64,000 bases of DNA from CAWBRT01 sp963791145 (GCA_963791145.1 CAWBRT010000002.1:124001-188000), one strand, 5' to 3'. Positions 25,546 to 34,650 are shown, numbered from the stretch's first letter. Notes: generated by a model not told the origin, from the sequence alone. Program-made: numbers and translations.

Positions 25546-27322
25546 GTGGCCTTGAAGATCTTACTTGCCGACGACAGCATGACCGCCCAGAACATGGCGA
25601 GGAAGATTCTCTCCGACGCCGGATACGAGATCGTGACGGTAAGCAACGGCGCGGCCGCGCTGAAGAAGATCGCGGAAATAACTCCCGACCTGGTCATCCT
25701 CGACATTTACATGCCGGGCTACAGCGGCTTCGAGGTTTGCGAACGCGTGAAGCGCGCCTCGGAGAATGCCCCGGTGCTGCTTTCCGTCGGCAAACTCGAA
25801 CCCTACCGGGAAGAAGACGCCCTGGCGGTCCATGCCGACGGCGTCATTGTCAAACCTTTCGAGGCCACCGAGCTGCTCGCGACCGTGAAGGCGGTTCTGC
25901 AGGGCGCGCCCGAGCGAACGCGAGCCGTGGTCCAGCTGCCTGCTTTTATGCCGGACGGCGGGCTGGAGGGGATCCTCGACGGAACCTTTCGATGTCCATA
26001 CGATAGGGGGTCAGCTTTCGCCCTCGGCCAGACGTGCCGATGCCCCGGTCGCAGCTTCGGGTGCGGCATTCGCCGCGGCTTTTCCCGCTTCCGCCGCCAT
26101 CCAAACTTCTCTCGACCGCGGCCTGCCCGCGGAAGTTTCACGTTTGACCGAAGGCTTGGGAGGCCCACCGGCCGCTGTTCCGCCGCAGGAAGCAACGCCG
26201 GGTTTGCCCGCTAGTCCAACCGCTGGCCTTTTACAAGACCCCGAGGAGCGGGGTCCCCGGCAAGCGCAGCTTGACGGGGTGCACAAGAGCGCCGTTCCCG
26301 GTGAAACTCCCGTCGCGGCAGTTGGCGCGGCAACCGCTTACTCTGCCGCCGCGAAGAGCGTAGAGTTCGGCATCGACCATTTCCTGCCCGAGCAACTGCA
26401 CGGGCATTCCGTCGCGCCGGCGATTGCAGAGCGAGCGGCAGATCCGGTTAGCGAGCTTGCTCCCAACCCGCCGTTCGGCTTCGAGCCGGCTGCGCCGGTG
26501 GTGCAAGCAGGGACATCCCAGCCGGAGCAAGAGCAGCGTTTGCCGGTGATTCCGGAGCCTGCGCCTGCCGCGCCCGCGGCGGGCTCTCCCTTTGCGGAAG
26601 TCGATCTGGCGCAGACACCATTGACCTCCGTTCCCGTGACCGATGCACAACCGGCGGGCGCGGGCACCAAGTGGCGCATTGAAGTCAGATCAGTTTCCCC
26701 CCAGTTGTCTACGGCCGGCCAGCCGCTGACAGAAGACAACGATTTCTCGATCGAGTTTGTGCCCGAGTCCGATCCGCCGAGTTCAGCGGAAACGGATCAC
26801 GGTCTGGCCGCTTTCGCCGGCACGGCGGAATCTTTTCCACCGCTGGCCGATCCGCTGATGGATTCCATGCCCGCGCCGCCGGTTCCTTCCGCCGGGGCGT
26901 CATCCATGGTCATCGATGATCTGGAATTTCTATCGTCGGCGCCACCCCCGATCGCCAGCGAGCCCGCAACCGGACCGGCTGGATCGGATGCGCCGTCCGT
27001 TGCCGGGGGAGTCTCGTTTTCCGTTCCCAAAATGCTGGAGGCCACGGCGGCCATGGCGTTGCCCGATCTCTCGGGTGCGCACTCCACCGCTTCTATCCCG
27101 GCGGAACGAATAACGGGCTTGCCTGCAGATGCCGGTGTTGCCCGTGAGATGCGGCCCAGCCCGGCAGCAGCAGCGAGCGCTCGGCCACCGCGTCGCGAAA
27201 CTGAACATCCCGGCACTCTGGACAGCGCGGCCGTCTCCGATGTGGTGCAGCGCGCCATCGAACGCTACAAGCCGCTGATCATAGCCGAGATTGTGCGCGA
27301 GTTGAGCAAGCCGCGCGGATGA
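25546..27322 (+). CDS. Response regulator with long Ala/Pro-rich tail (one frameshift)
   Basis: Residues 1-120 are a CheY-type receiver: KILLADDSMTAQNMARKIL with the acidic pair, the phosphorylated aspartate in PDLVILDIYMPGYSG and the lysine in GVIVKPFEATEL. The frame changes near 25975. Another frame stays open from there to 27322, coding a low-complexity Ala/Pro/Ser-rich stretch of about 400 residues that ends with a conserved-looking helix (SDVVQRAIERYKPLIIAEIV). There is no DNA-binding domain. The start is GTG 25546. Whether the tail is one natural protein with the receiver rests on the frameshift being an error. Confidence 0.75.
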
Positions 27323-27350
27323 GTTCTCAGTTCTTCGTTCTTAATTCCTT
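27321..27350. repeat. Heptanucleotide array, CAGTTCT family (B2)
   Basis: Four units (GTTCTCA, GTTCTTC, GTTCTTA, ATTCCTT) start at the TGA stop codon of the response regulator (27320-27322). No inverted partner is seen nearby. Confidence 0.65.
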
Positions 27351-27569
27351 CACATTCCGGCATCAATCTTTCGCACCTGACCATGGAAGAGCTTCGGCCG
27401 GCCCTACGGGGCTAATTCGGTTTTGGGGAATTGACCCAGGGTTCCGCTCCGCTTCACCCTCGTCTTGGTCGGCGAGCCGTTTTGCACCAGAATTGCGTCG
27501 GCTCATCCTGCTGTTCGTGATGCTACGGTGCCTGCATCAATGCCAGCATTTGGTCACATCCAGGCTGCA

Positions 27570-28994
27570 TCAGGCGCTCCGTTTTTGGCGTATTGTTCCA
27601 ATGTCCTCGCTAGAGACACAGATATTCTGGTTGAAATGGAAGATGTTTTCTGGATCGTAACGCTGCTTGATTTGAAGCAAGCGAGCATAGTTCGATCCGT
27701 ACGCAGCGGCTATTCGATTACCCTCCTCGGCAGTCATGAAGTTTACGTACCCGCCAGCGGAAGCATAAGGCGCAGCAGCTTTGAAGAATGCACGTGACCA
27801 GGAAATGCAGTTTTCATCCTGGGCAGCATCGTCCCATCGGCCATGCACATTCATAACAAACCTGGCGTCGCGATTGTTGTAGGCCGTCGCGTCGGGCGGC
27901 ACGTCGTTGGCTACCCCTGCGATCAGCCCAAGAAAGATTTCACACTGCATTGAGGGTAATGTAGCTGCATATTCAATCATCGTTTCCAGCGCACCATCCC
28001 CAAGCTCCGTGAAATTGTGCGATTTCCAATAGTTCCGGGCACCGGGCGTTAGCAAGGGGTCGAAAGCCTGCTGCCATTGGACGTAGGGCATAGGCCCAAC
28101 GTGCTCGCCGAGAACATCGCCGAAGCGGCGCACTGGATCGATGAGTCGTGTCCCTTCTGCGATATCTCCGGGGTAAAAAACAGCAAGGACTACAACTTCC
28201 TTCCCGTGCACCGCCTCCGGCAGAAACGGCAACGGCGGCGCCTTGCGCAGCACCACCCACATATTCACTTCGATCGGTGCTGACTTGACATACTCACGGT
28301 ATTGTTTCAGCACTTGCTCTGCCTGATCGAAGGGGAAAACAATCAGTCCGGCGAGTATTTCCGGACCCACGGGATGAAGCTTGAATTCGAACTGGGTCAC
28401 CACGCCAAAATTGCCGCCTCCGCCCCGAATCGCCCAGAAGAGATCGGAGTTGTCGTGGTTACTGGCATGCACCTTTTTCCCGTCGGCTGTTACCAAGTCG
28501 GCAGACATGAGGTTATCAATGGTCAAGCCGTATTGGCGCGTTAACCAGCCGAAGCCACCGCCCAAGGTGAGACCCGCAATACCCGTTGTTGAATTGATGC
28601 CCACCGGAGTGGCCAGCCCATGTGCCTGTACCGCTCGGTCGAAATCGCTGAGGGTCGCTCCGGGCTCGACATAGGCACGTCTTGCACCGGTATCGACGCG
28701 CACGTTCTTCATGGTGGAGAAATCAATCATGAGTCCCTTGTCACACACCGCGTAACCCGCAATGTTGTGTCCCCCACCGCGAACGGAGATCTCAAGGTCG
28801 TTGTCGCCGGCAAAAGCAATCGCCTGGGCAACATCATCCGAAGTAGCGCACTGCACAATAACCTCAGGCCGCCGGTCAATCATGGCATTCCATATTCGGC
28901 GGGCTCCGTCATAGCCGGTATCGCCAGGAATCAGCACATTGCCATTCACTTTACCCTTGAGAGTCTGAGCCTTCTTGTTGAGTTGAGTTGTCAC
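27570..28994 (-). CDS. FAD-dependent oxidoreductase, berberine-bridge-enzyme type
   Basis: The 474-residue protein is a PCMH-type flavoprotein: the FAD domain carries SVRGGGHNIAGYAV, whose histidine is the usual covalent FAD attachment site, followed by GLTLGGGFGWLTRQYG. The second cysteine link of bicovalent relatives is absent (INSTTGIAG in its place). The C-terminal BBE motif is YDPENIFHFNQNI. Such enzymes oxidise sugars, alcohols or secondary metabolites; the substrate cannot be told. It stands alone with no obvious operon partner, and no signal peptide is seen. Confidence 0.88.
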   Translation of the reverse strand: MTTQLNKKAQTLKGKVNGNVLIPGDTGYDGARRIWNAMIDRRPEVIVQCATSDDVAQAIAFAGDNDLEISVRGGGHNIAGYAVCDKGLMIDFSTMKNVRVDTGARRAYVEPGATLSDFDRAVQAHGLATPVGINSTTGIAGLTLGGGFGWLTRQYGLTIDNLMSADLVTADGKKVHASNHDNSDLFWAIRGGGGNFGVVTQFEFKLHPVGPEILAGLIVFPFDQAEQVLKQYREYVKSAPIEVNMWVVLRKAPPLPFLPEAVHGKEVVVLAVFYPGDIAEGTRLIDPVRRFGDVLGEHVGPMPYVQWQQAFDPLLTPGARNYWKSHNFTELGDGALETMIEYAATLPSMQCEIFLGLIAGVANDVPPDATAYNNRDARFVMNVHGRWDDAAQDENCISWSRAFFKAAAPYASAGGYVNFMTAEEGNRIAAAYGSNYARLLQIKQRYDPENIFHFNQNICVSSEDIGTIRQKRSA

Positions 28995-29529
28995 GATTCT
29001 CCTCCAATTTCCGATGAACAGAAACGTCCTGAGACGACTTGCTCTCTTCTGTTGTAGTTGTACGGCTATGGTGTGATGCGAGTGTTTTGCTGGCCGCTCA
29101 CCGCACTTGCGTGCTATGGCCGCTGTGTAATTGCAACTTGCTGCCCCGGATGCTTTTCACTTAATTGGTCCTTTCGTGGTATTGGTGCCCGAGCTGAGCC
29201 TCGATCGAACAGACGCCACGAAGACAGCCCGTTACGATGGCCATTCTCCCGGTTCCGATCATTGTTGGCTGAACTAAAGGCGTGCGCCGTAGCAGATCAG
29301 CACTGATTCTCTCTGTCCGATTCCACGGCGGAATTGAGAGAAATGAACACCGAATCCTGTTACGAAAATATCCCTTGAGAGCAGACGTTCCTGGAGGAAG
29401 GGGACGAAAATAGCCCAGGGTGAACCCTGAGCGCAGCGAAGGGGAAACCCTGGGTCAGCTTGAGACGCATCCTCGCCCCGTACGGGCCGATCGGTTGCAC
29501 TCTCCGTCGTTGAGACGCGATGCGCAAAC
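28995..29529. other. Intergenic region with one inverted repeat
   Basis: About 535 bp without a credible gene. Around 29410-29457 GCCCAGGGTGAACCC and AACCCTGGGT are inverted relative to each other around GAGCGCAGCGAAGGG, a typical dispersed palindromic repeat. I see nothing else. Confidence 0.5.
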
Positions 29530-29931
29530 TTACTTGCGCCGCTTGGGCGACAGCATGGAGGCCAATTCCTGCAGCTCCTGGCGAACCGCCTTCAGTTGAT
29601 CGGTGCGGGGAAGGGCGGGGAAGGGAAGTCCGCTCTGCAGCTTTCCGGAACGCATCTCGGCCTTCAGCTTCTCGCGCGCGCCGGCGATGGTGTAGCCCTC
29701 TTCATAGAGCAGCTTCTTGATCTGCAGCACGAACTCCACGTCGCGGCGGCGGTACATGCGCTGGCCGGTGCTGCTCTTGCCCGGCTTCAGTTGCGGAAAC
29801 TCCGTCTCCCAGAAGCGCAACACGTAGCTGGGCAGGCGGCAAAGCCGCGACACCTCCCCGATGCGGAAGTAGAGCTTGTCGGGAATGACCACGAGGTCGG
29901 TCTTTTTGTTCTTCTTCCGGGCAGTAGGCAT
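29530..29931 (-). CDS. MerR-family transcriptional regulator
   Basis: The 133-residue protein has a basic N-terminus, then a winged helix-turn-helix: FRIGEVSRLCRLPSYVLRFW, ETEFPQLKPGKSSTGQRMY and RRRDVEFVLQIKKLL. The GxRxY-type pattern (TGQRMYRRRDV) is diagnostic of MerR proteins. The C-terminus is a short helix without the cysteines of metal sensors, so no ligand is evident. Similar short MerR proteins are common beside ribosomal or IHF genes; here the neighbour is the micro-ORF at 30243. Confidence 0.9.
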   Translation of the reverse strand: MPTARKKNKKTDLVVIPDKLYFRIGEVSRLCRLPSYVLRFWETEFPQLKPGKSSTGQRMYRRRDVEFVLQIKKLLYEEGYTIAGAREKLKAEMRSGKLQSGLPFPALPRTDQLKAVRQELQELASMLSPKRRK

Positions 29932-30138
29932 GGGGTGTACCTGATTCGCAAGCTAACCGCGTATCCGCGTGCTCGCCGAGCCTGTTCAACGACCGTTGGC
30001 CGCAACGAGCCTCGCTATGACTGTTGAGTGCAAACAGTGTACCGCGCCGGATAGAAGACTCAAACAAAACGCGAAGTGGAATTGCACAGCCCCGGCGCGA
30101 ATGTCCCCCCAGGGCCTGCGGACCGTAGGCGGCCGGAC

Positions 30139-30171
30139 AAAAAAAAGCCTCCGCCGGGGGCGGAGACTTTT
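30139..30171 (-). terminator. Rho-independent terminator of the micro-ORF transcript
   Basis: On the minus strand a GC-rich stem (AGTCTCCGCC with GGCGGAGGCT, one mismatch) with a 3-nt loop is followed by eight T residues. It lies 72 bp beyond the stop codon of the micro-ORF and gives a transcript of about 250-270 nt from the proposed promoter. Confidence 0.85.
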
Positions 30172-30242
30172 AACTTGGCCCAACTGCAATTCGTTTTACT
30201 TGGCCCAACTACCACGCGAGTTGCTGCTTCGCGGTTCTGTTA

Positions 30243-30293
30243 CTACTTCTTTTTCTTCGGAGCAGCTTTCTTCGCCTTTTTCTTTGCCGGCAT
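30243..30293 (-). CDS. 16-residue lysine-rich micropeptide
   Basis: The ATG at 30293 is preceded by a near-ideal ribosome-binding site (CAGGAGG, 7 bases upstream) and codes for MPAKKKAKKAAPKKKK, then TAG. Ten of 16 residues are lysine, in the AKKAAPKK pattern of histone-H1-like and AlgP-type tails that bind nucleic acid. It is bracketed by a plausible promoter, two leader hairpins and a strong terminator, so it forms its own transcription unit. Nucleic-acid or ribosome binding is inferred from charge only. It could instead be a leader peptide of a regulatory RNA. Confidence 0.65.
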   Translation of the reverse strand: MPAKKKAKKAAPKKKK

Positions 30294-30307
30294 GATATTG
30301 CCTCCTG

Positions 30308-30360
30308 AAAACCTTCTCCCTTGAAGGTTTTGAATCGGGGTTTCCGTCTCCGGTGACCCC
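30308..30360 (-). promoter_or_regulatory. Structured leader of the micropeptide gene (two hairpins)
   Basis: On the minus strand, the 5' hairpin (30337-30360) has outer stem GGGGT/ACCCC, an internal loop, inner stem CCG/CGG and a GAGA tetraloop. The 3' hairpin (30308-30331) is AAAACCTTC/GAAGGTTTT, a perfect 9-bp stem with a 6-nt loop, and ends right at the AGGAGG. I do not match it to a named riboswitch class. Confidence 0.5.
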
Positions 30361-30410
30361 TTGGGCCGAATTAAGTACCCGTACCTTGGATACCCAACAC
30401 TACTAATACC

Positions 30411-30441
30411 ATATTTTGTGGGCGAGTGAGATGTCTGTCAA
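30411..30441 (-). promoter_or_regulatory. Possible promoter of the micropeptide gene
   Basis: On the minus strand TTGACA (30436-30441) is an exact -35 consensus, followed after about 18-19 bp by an A/T-rich AAAATAT (-10-like). Transcription would start near 30404 and leave a leader of about 110 nt. Confidence 0.4.
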
Positions 30442-30682
30442 TAAGAAACTTACATCCGGCCACCTCGGGTTGCAAAAAAGGACAACAACCGGTCCCGGCC
30501 TCCGGTAACCCGATTACGCCTTAAAAACATTCTCCGGCTCGCCACTGGCCGGCGTTCGCCCCGATCCCGGTACGTCAGACTGTGTTTTCGTCATAGTGAA
30601 ATGGCCAAAAATTCGGTTCCGGCATGTTTCTTGTCTCCGCGTTATGTTGATTGCCCCGATTTTTGGGCACGCAGGCGCTCAT

Positions 30683-30692
30683 CCCAGAGAAG
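30683..30692 (+). promoter_or_regulatory. Possible PyrR-binding loop upstream of pyrR
   Basis: CCCAGAGAAG resembles the UCCAGAGAGG loop bound by PyrR in Bacillus pyr attenuators (two mismatches), 104 bp upstream of the pyrR start. I cannot see a clear terminator/antiterminator pair around it, so this is tentative. Confidence 0.25.
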
Positions 30693-30795
30693 ATAAGAAC
30701 AATATTCCGGAGCGTGGCCGGGAGCTGGCGGCTTTCCTTGTTCTGAGGCGCGCCGCTCGCGTATGATTCCGGCAGCCCAGCTTGCAAGGATACGG

Positions 30796-31371
30796 ATGAC
30801 AGTGAGCAATCGTTTCCCTCATCTACGCGAAAAAGCACAACTGATGTCCGCTTCGGAGATCGAGCGGACGCTGGTCCGCCTGGCGCACGAGATCGTCGAG
30901 AAGAACAACGGCGTAGCCAACCTCGGACTGGTCGGCATCAAGCGGCGCGGCATTCCCATCGCTGAGCGCCTGTCGCGGTATATCGACCGCATCGAGAAGG
31001 CGCCGGTCCCGGTGGGCACGCTGGATATCACCCTCTACCGCGACGATCTATCCACGGTCGGGCCCAAGCCGGTGGTGCAGCCGCGCCCGCTGGAGTTCGA
31101 CGTTGTCGGCAAAGACGTCGTGCTGTGCGACGACGTGCTCTACACCGGCCGCACCGTGCGCGCCGCCCTGGATGCCCTCTTCGATCATGGACGCCCGCGG
31201 CGGGTGCAGCTGCTGGTGTTGATCGACCGCGGACACCGCGAGCTGCCCGTCGAGGCGACCTTCGTCGGGCGCCGGGTGCAGACCTCCGAGGCGGAGATCA
31301 TAGAGGTCAAGCTGCAGGAGACCGACCAGATGGAGAAGGTATTGCTGGTCGAGCGCGAACCCGAATCGTAG
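30796..31371 (+). CDS. pyrR: Bifunctional pyr operon regulator / uracil phosphoribosyltransferase PyrR
   Basis: PyrR binds pyr mRNA with UMP to cause attenuation and also has uracil phosphoribosyltransferase activity. The type I PRTase fold shows LVGIKRRGIPIAERL, GTLDITLYRDDLSTVG, the PRPP loop VVLCDDVLYTGRTVRAAL and LIDRGHRELP. From ATG 30796 it has 191 residues; ATG 30763 and ATG 30844 are alternatives. pyrB and pyrC follow on the same strand, as in classical pyr operons. Confidence 0.94.
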   Translation: MTVSNRFPHLREKAQLMSASEIERTLVRLAHEIVEKNNGVANLGLVGIKRRGIPIAERLSRYIDRIEKAPVPVGTLDITLYRDDLSTVGPKPVVQPRPLEFDVVGKDVVLCDDVLYTGRTVRAALDALFDHGRPRRVQLLVLIDRGHRELPVEATFVGRRVQTSEAEIIEVKLQETDQMEKVLLVEREPES

Positions 31372-31479
31372 CCGCTTCGCGGCGAGACGCCATTGTTGTG
31401 CTTTGTCGAGGCAGGCGCGGGTTTTCGGCAGGCGCCCACCTCGAACTGATCGAACCAGTTCGCATATGCGCGGAGCACC

Positions 31480-32403
31480 ATGAAACCAACACCCCTTAAG
31501 TCGCTGCTGGCGATTGAACCGCTTGCGCCCGAGCAGATCGCCGGTTTGCTGCAGGCCGCCCGGCGCATGGATCTGCATCGCCCGCGTCCCCTGCTGAAGG
31601 GCCGCCGGGTGGCGTTGCTGTTCTACGAGGCCTCCACCCGCACGCGCGTCTCCTTCGAGATCGCCGCCAAGACGCTGGGCGCGCATACCACGGTCATCAC
31701 CTCGGCCGCCTCCAGTATCGAGAAAGGCGAGTCGCTCATCGACACCGGTCGCACCTTGCGTGCCATCGGGGCCGATGCCATCGTCATTCGCCACCCCAGC
31801 TCCGGCGCTCCCAACCTGCTGGCCCGCGACCTCGATATTTCCATCATCAACGCCGGCGACGGCATGCACGAGCATCCGTCGCAGGCCCTGCTGGACGCCT
31901 TTACCATCCTCGAGCACAAGCGCACACTGAAGGGCCTGAAGATCGTTACCATCGGCGACATCTATCACAGCCGCGTGGCCCGCAGCGACGTGCACCTGTT
32001 CAGCAAGATGGGCGCCAACGTCGTCCTCTGCGGCCCCGAACCCCTGCTGCCCGCCACCGCGCACGCTCTCGCTCCGGGGATCCACCTGGAATACAACATG
32101 GACAAGGCCATAGCGAATGCCGACGTGGTCATGATGCTGCGGGTGCAGAAGGAGCGGCTGTCGGGGCTGGAGATCGAGTTCGGCGAATATATCGGCCGCT
32201 ACCAGCTCACCGGTGAGCGCGTGCGCAAGGCCAAGAAGGACGCCATCATCATGCATCCCGGACCGATGATCCGCGGCATGGAACTGACCGACGAGGTGGC
32301 CGACGCAACGTCGTCGGTAGTCACCGAACAGGTGGCCAACGGCGTACGGGTGCGAATGGCGGTGCTGGCGCATCTGCTTTCGAACCGGGGAGGCCGCGCA
32401 TGA
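31480..32403 (+). CDS. pyrB: Aspartate carbamoyltransferase catalytic subunit
   Basis: PyrB joins carbamoyl phosphate and aspartate in the committed step of pyrimidine synthesis. The carbamoyl-phosphate loop FYEASTRTRVSFE, the HPSSGA and GDGMHEHPSQALLD motifs and the C-terminal MHPGPMIRG are all present in the 307-residue protein. Its last four bases overlap the first codon of pyrC (ATGA), which implies translational coupling. No pyrI regulatory subunit is seen. Confidence 0.96.
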   Translation: MKPTPLKSLLAIEPLAPEQIAGLLQAARRMDLHRPRPLLKGRRVALLFYEASTRTRVSFEIAAKTLGAHTTVITSAASSIEKGESLIDTGRTLRAIGADAIVIRHPSSGAPNLLARDLDISIINAGDGMHEHPSQALLDAFTILEHKRTLKGLKIVTIGDIYHSRVARSDVHLFSKMGANVVLCGPEPLLPATAHALAPGIHLEYNMDKAIANADVVMMLRVQKERLSGLEIEFGEYIGRYQLTGERVRKAKKDAIIMHPGPMIRGMELTDEVADATSSVVTEQVANGVRVRMAVLAHLLSNRGGRA

Positions 32404-33699
32404 CCAAAGCAGGCTCACTGGCAATTCTCGGCGGGACCATCGTCGATCCCTCGCAAAAGCTGGAAGCGCCGCGCGACCTGTTGATCGAGGACGGCCGCAT
32501 CGCCGAGCTGGCCGAACCCGGCAGCGCTGCGCGGCAGTGCCGCCCAGACCCTCTCCGCCAAAGGGCTGATCGTGGCGCCGGGATTCATCGATATCCACGT
32601 TCACCTGCGCGAGCCCGGGCAGGCGCACAAGGAGACCATCGCCTCCGGAACCGCGGCAGCCGCCGCGGGCGGATTCACCTCCGTCTGCGCCATGCCCAAT
32701 ACCACGCCCGTCAACGACCTGCCGGCTATCACGCGCTGGATGCAGGATGCGGAGCGCGGCGCCGTGGTCAACGTGTTCCCCATCGCCGCGGCTACGCGCG
32801 GCAGCCAGGGCGAGAAGCTCACCAACTACGCCGAGCTGAAGCGGGCCGGCGCCGTGGCCGTCAGCGACGATGGCCGCCCGGTGCTGGACGACCACATCAT
32901 GCGCAAGGCGCTGGAGATGGCCAAGCGGCTCGATATGCCGCTCATCCAGCACGCGGAAGATACGCGCATCAGCAAGAACAATCCGGTGCACGAAGGCGAG
33001 ATGGCGTTTCGTCTCGGGCTGCGCGGCCAGCCGGTCGAGGGCGAATGGCGGCTGGTGCAGCGCGACCTGACCCTGGCCCGGCAGACCGAAGGGCATGTGC
33101 ACGTGGCGCACGTGACGACGGCGCCCTCGATCGAGCTGATCCGGAGAGCGCGCCAAGAGGGCGTACCCGTCACCTGCGAGGTCACCCCGCATCACTTCAC
33201 CTTCACCGACGCCGAGCTGGCCGGCTACGATACCAATTTCAAGATGAATCCTCCGCTGCGCGGCGAAACCGACCGGGCGGCCTTGCTGGAAGGACTGCTC
33301 GACGGAACCGTCGACTGCATCGCTACCGACCACGCGCCGCATGCCCGCTTCGAGAAATATGTGGAGTTCGATCGCGCGGCCTTCGGCATCACCGGACTGG
33401 AGATCGCCTTTGGCGTCGCCTGCACCGCGCTTCACCATGAGCGCAACATGCCGCTGATGCGTCTGGTCCAGCTGTTCTCGACCAACCCGGCAAAAATCGT
33501 GCACCTGGAAGGCCGAGGCACGCTGGCTGTGGGCGCGCTCGCCGACGTTACCATCTTCGACCCGAAGAAGCGCTGGACATACGATCTCGCCAAGAGTCGC
33601 TCCAAGTCGCACAATGCTCCCTGGGACGGAACCGCGATGCGGGGACGCGTCATGCAGACAATCGTCGGCGGAAACGTGGTGTTTAAGAGCGGTTCTTAG
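32400..33699 (+). CDS. pyrC: Dihydroorotase (one frameshift)
   Basis: PyrC cyclises carbamoyl aspartate to dihydroorotate. The first frame starts at ATG 32400 with LAILGGTIVDPSQKLEAPRDL. Near 32540 the frame shifts and continues LIVAPGFIDIHVHLREPGQ, where the HVH pair binds zinc, then AMPNTTPVNDLPA, TCEVTPHHFTFTDAEL and IATDHAPHARFEKY. The reconstructed protein is about 430 residues, normal for class I dihydroorotases. The terminal KSGS and the TAG stop fall in the first unit of a heptamer array. Confidence 0.93.
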
Positions 33700-33837
33700 T
33701 TCCCGGTTCTCAGTTCCCAGTTGCTTGTTGACAGAGTATCCAGGTGGCCCACATTTGCCCGTAGTTGGCAAATGTGGGACGGAAGACACTGTTCAAATTC
33801 GGAGAATCCCCAGAGTTGGAACAGCACCAACTCTGGG
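33690..33837. repeat. Repeat cluster: CAGTTCT heptamers and two hairpin repeats
   Basis: Heptamers CGGTTCT, TAGTTCC, CGGTTCT, CAGTTCC, CAGTTGC (33690-33730, B3) begin inside the pyrC stop. They are followed by a palindrome CCCACATTTGCC/GGCAAATGTGGG (33749-33778) and by the second copy of the 29-bp CCCAGAGTTGG hairpin (33809-33837). The heptamers have an inverted partner at 34622-34650, beyond the next gene. Confidence 0.8.
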
Positions 33838-33859
33838 CCACCCGTCGGCAGAATTTAGA

Positions 33860-34384
33860 ATGCAATTTCTTAAGAGCTTGAAATGGTTTGGCGTCACAGT
33901 CGCCCTTGCCGCCTTCGCCACAGATTACGGTCGCTGCGAGACGCCCCAAGCGGTTGTCGAGAAGTACTGCTCGCTTGATGCGCAAGGTGCAAACTTCAGC
34001 GCGTCAAATCCCAATGCCAAGGCGATTTTCAAACTGCTGATCAATGAGGATGAAGCAGGCTATGACCAGTCAGTAATCATCAAGTCTTACAAAATCGGGA
34101 AATCAAAAGTCGGCGACAAGAAGGCTGAAGTTGAGGTGATCTATTCCTCTCTGGGAACCATAGGCAGTGAGTCGTCCGCTGAGAAAGCTCCCCACGTGGA
34201 AACTGTGACCTTCCATCTCACACTGGTTGACAACTCATGGAAGATCGACGGCCTACGAATGCCGCCTCACATCTCACAGTCTTGGATGCTCGCGCATCTG
34301 CGTCGAAACCTCCGCGAAGATGAGAAGGCCAAGAAGAGCGACCCCCAGACAAAAATGGCGATTGCAGAGATTGCAAAGTGGTGA
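33860..34384 (+). CDS. Exported protein of unknown function
   Basis: From ATG 33860 the 174-residue protein has a signal peptide (LKWFGVTVALAAFATDYG, cleaved near residue 24). A mixed alpha/beta domain follows (AVVEKYCSLDAQGANFSAS, KKAEVEVIYSSLGTIGS, VTFHLTLVDNSWKIDGL) that resembles a small NTF2/DUF4878-like exported fold. I do not recognise the family with certainty. It sits alone between pyrC and selB, bracketed by dispersed repeats on both sides. Its codon use is less GC-biased than its neighbours by eye, which could hint at acquisition. Confidence 0.7.
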   Translation: MQFLKSLKWFGVTVALAAFATDYGRCETPQAVVEKYCSLDAQGANFSASNPNAKAIFKLLINEDEAGYDQSVIIKSYKIGKSKVGDKKAEVEVIYSSLGTIGSESSAEKAPHVETVTFHLTLVDNSWKIDGLRMPPHISQSWMLAHLRRNLREDEKAKKSDPQTKMAIAEIAKW

Positions 34385-34441
34385 AAGGCCATCGATGAAA
34401 GCCTGCTTTTGGTTAGGCTGGTGGCCAAGAGTTGCGCAGTT

Positions 34442-34650
34442 CCAACTCTGGGGCTTTTATTGGACGGGTGTGCGCCCAGGCGGGTGTCCCACTCAAGGCT
34501 TCAGTTGGCTTGAGTGGGGCAGTTGGTTCGCCGTCCACTGGCGGCTGCAGTGTCGCATTCTGAAAGTATTAAGAACAACCCCACTCAACGAACAACACGT
34601 TGAGTGGGCCACCAGCGGCGCAACGAAGAACTGAGAACTGGGAGCTACTG
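34442..34650. repeat. Repeat cluster between the exported protein and selB
   Basis: It contains a half copy of the 29-bp hairpin (34442-34453), a palindrome CCCACTCAAG/CTTGAGTGGG (34488-34518), another CCCCACTCAACG/CGTTGAGTGGG (34579-34608), and inverted CAGTTCT heptamers (34622-34650). The stop codon of selB (34645-34647) lies inside the last array. Confidence 0.75.

Noticed and set aside
27570..28994. The berberine-bridge-type enzyme as part of a biosynthetic cluster
   Set aside because: No neighbouring synthases, transporters or tailoring enzymes; it stands alone.
31048..33789. A 913-codon open frame on the minus strand across the pyr operon
   Set aside because: It is wholly antisense to pyrR, pyrB and pyrC, is rich in His, Arg, Gln and Gly as expected of a GC-rich complement, and has no recognisable domain.
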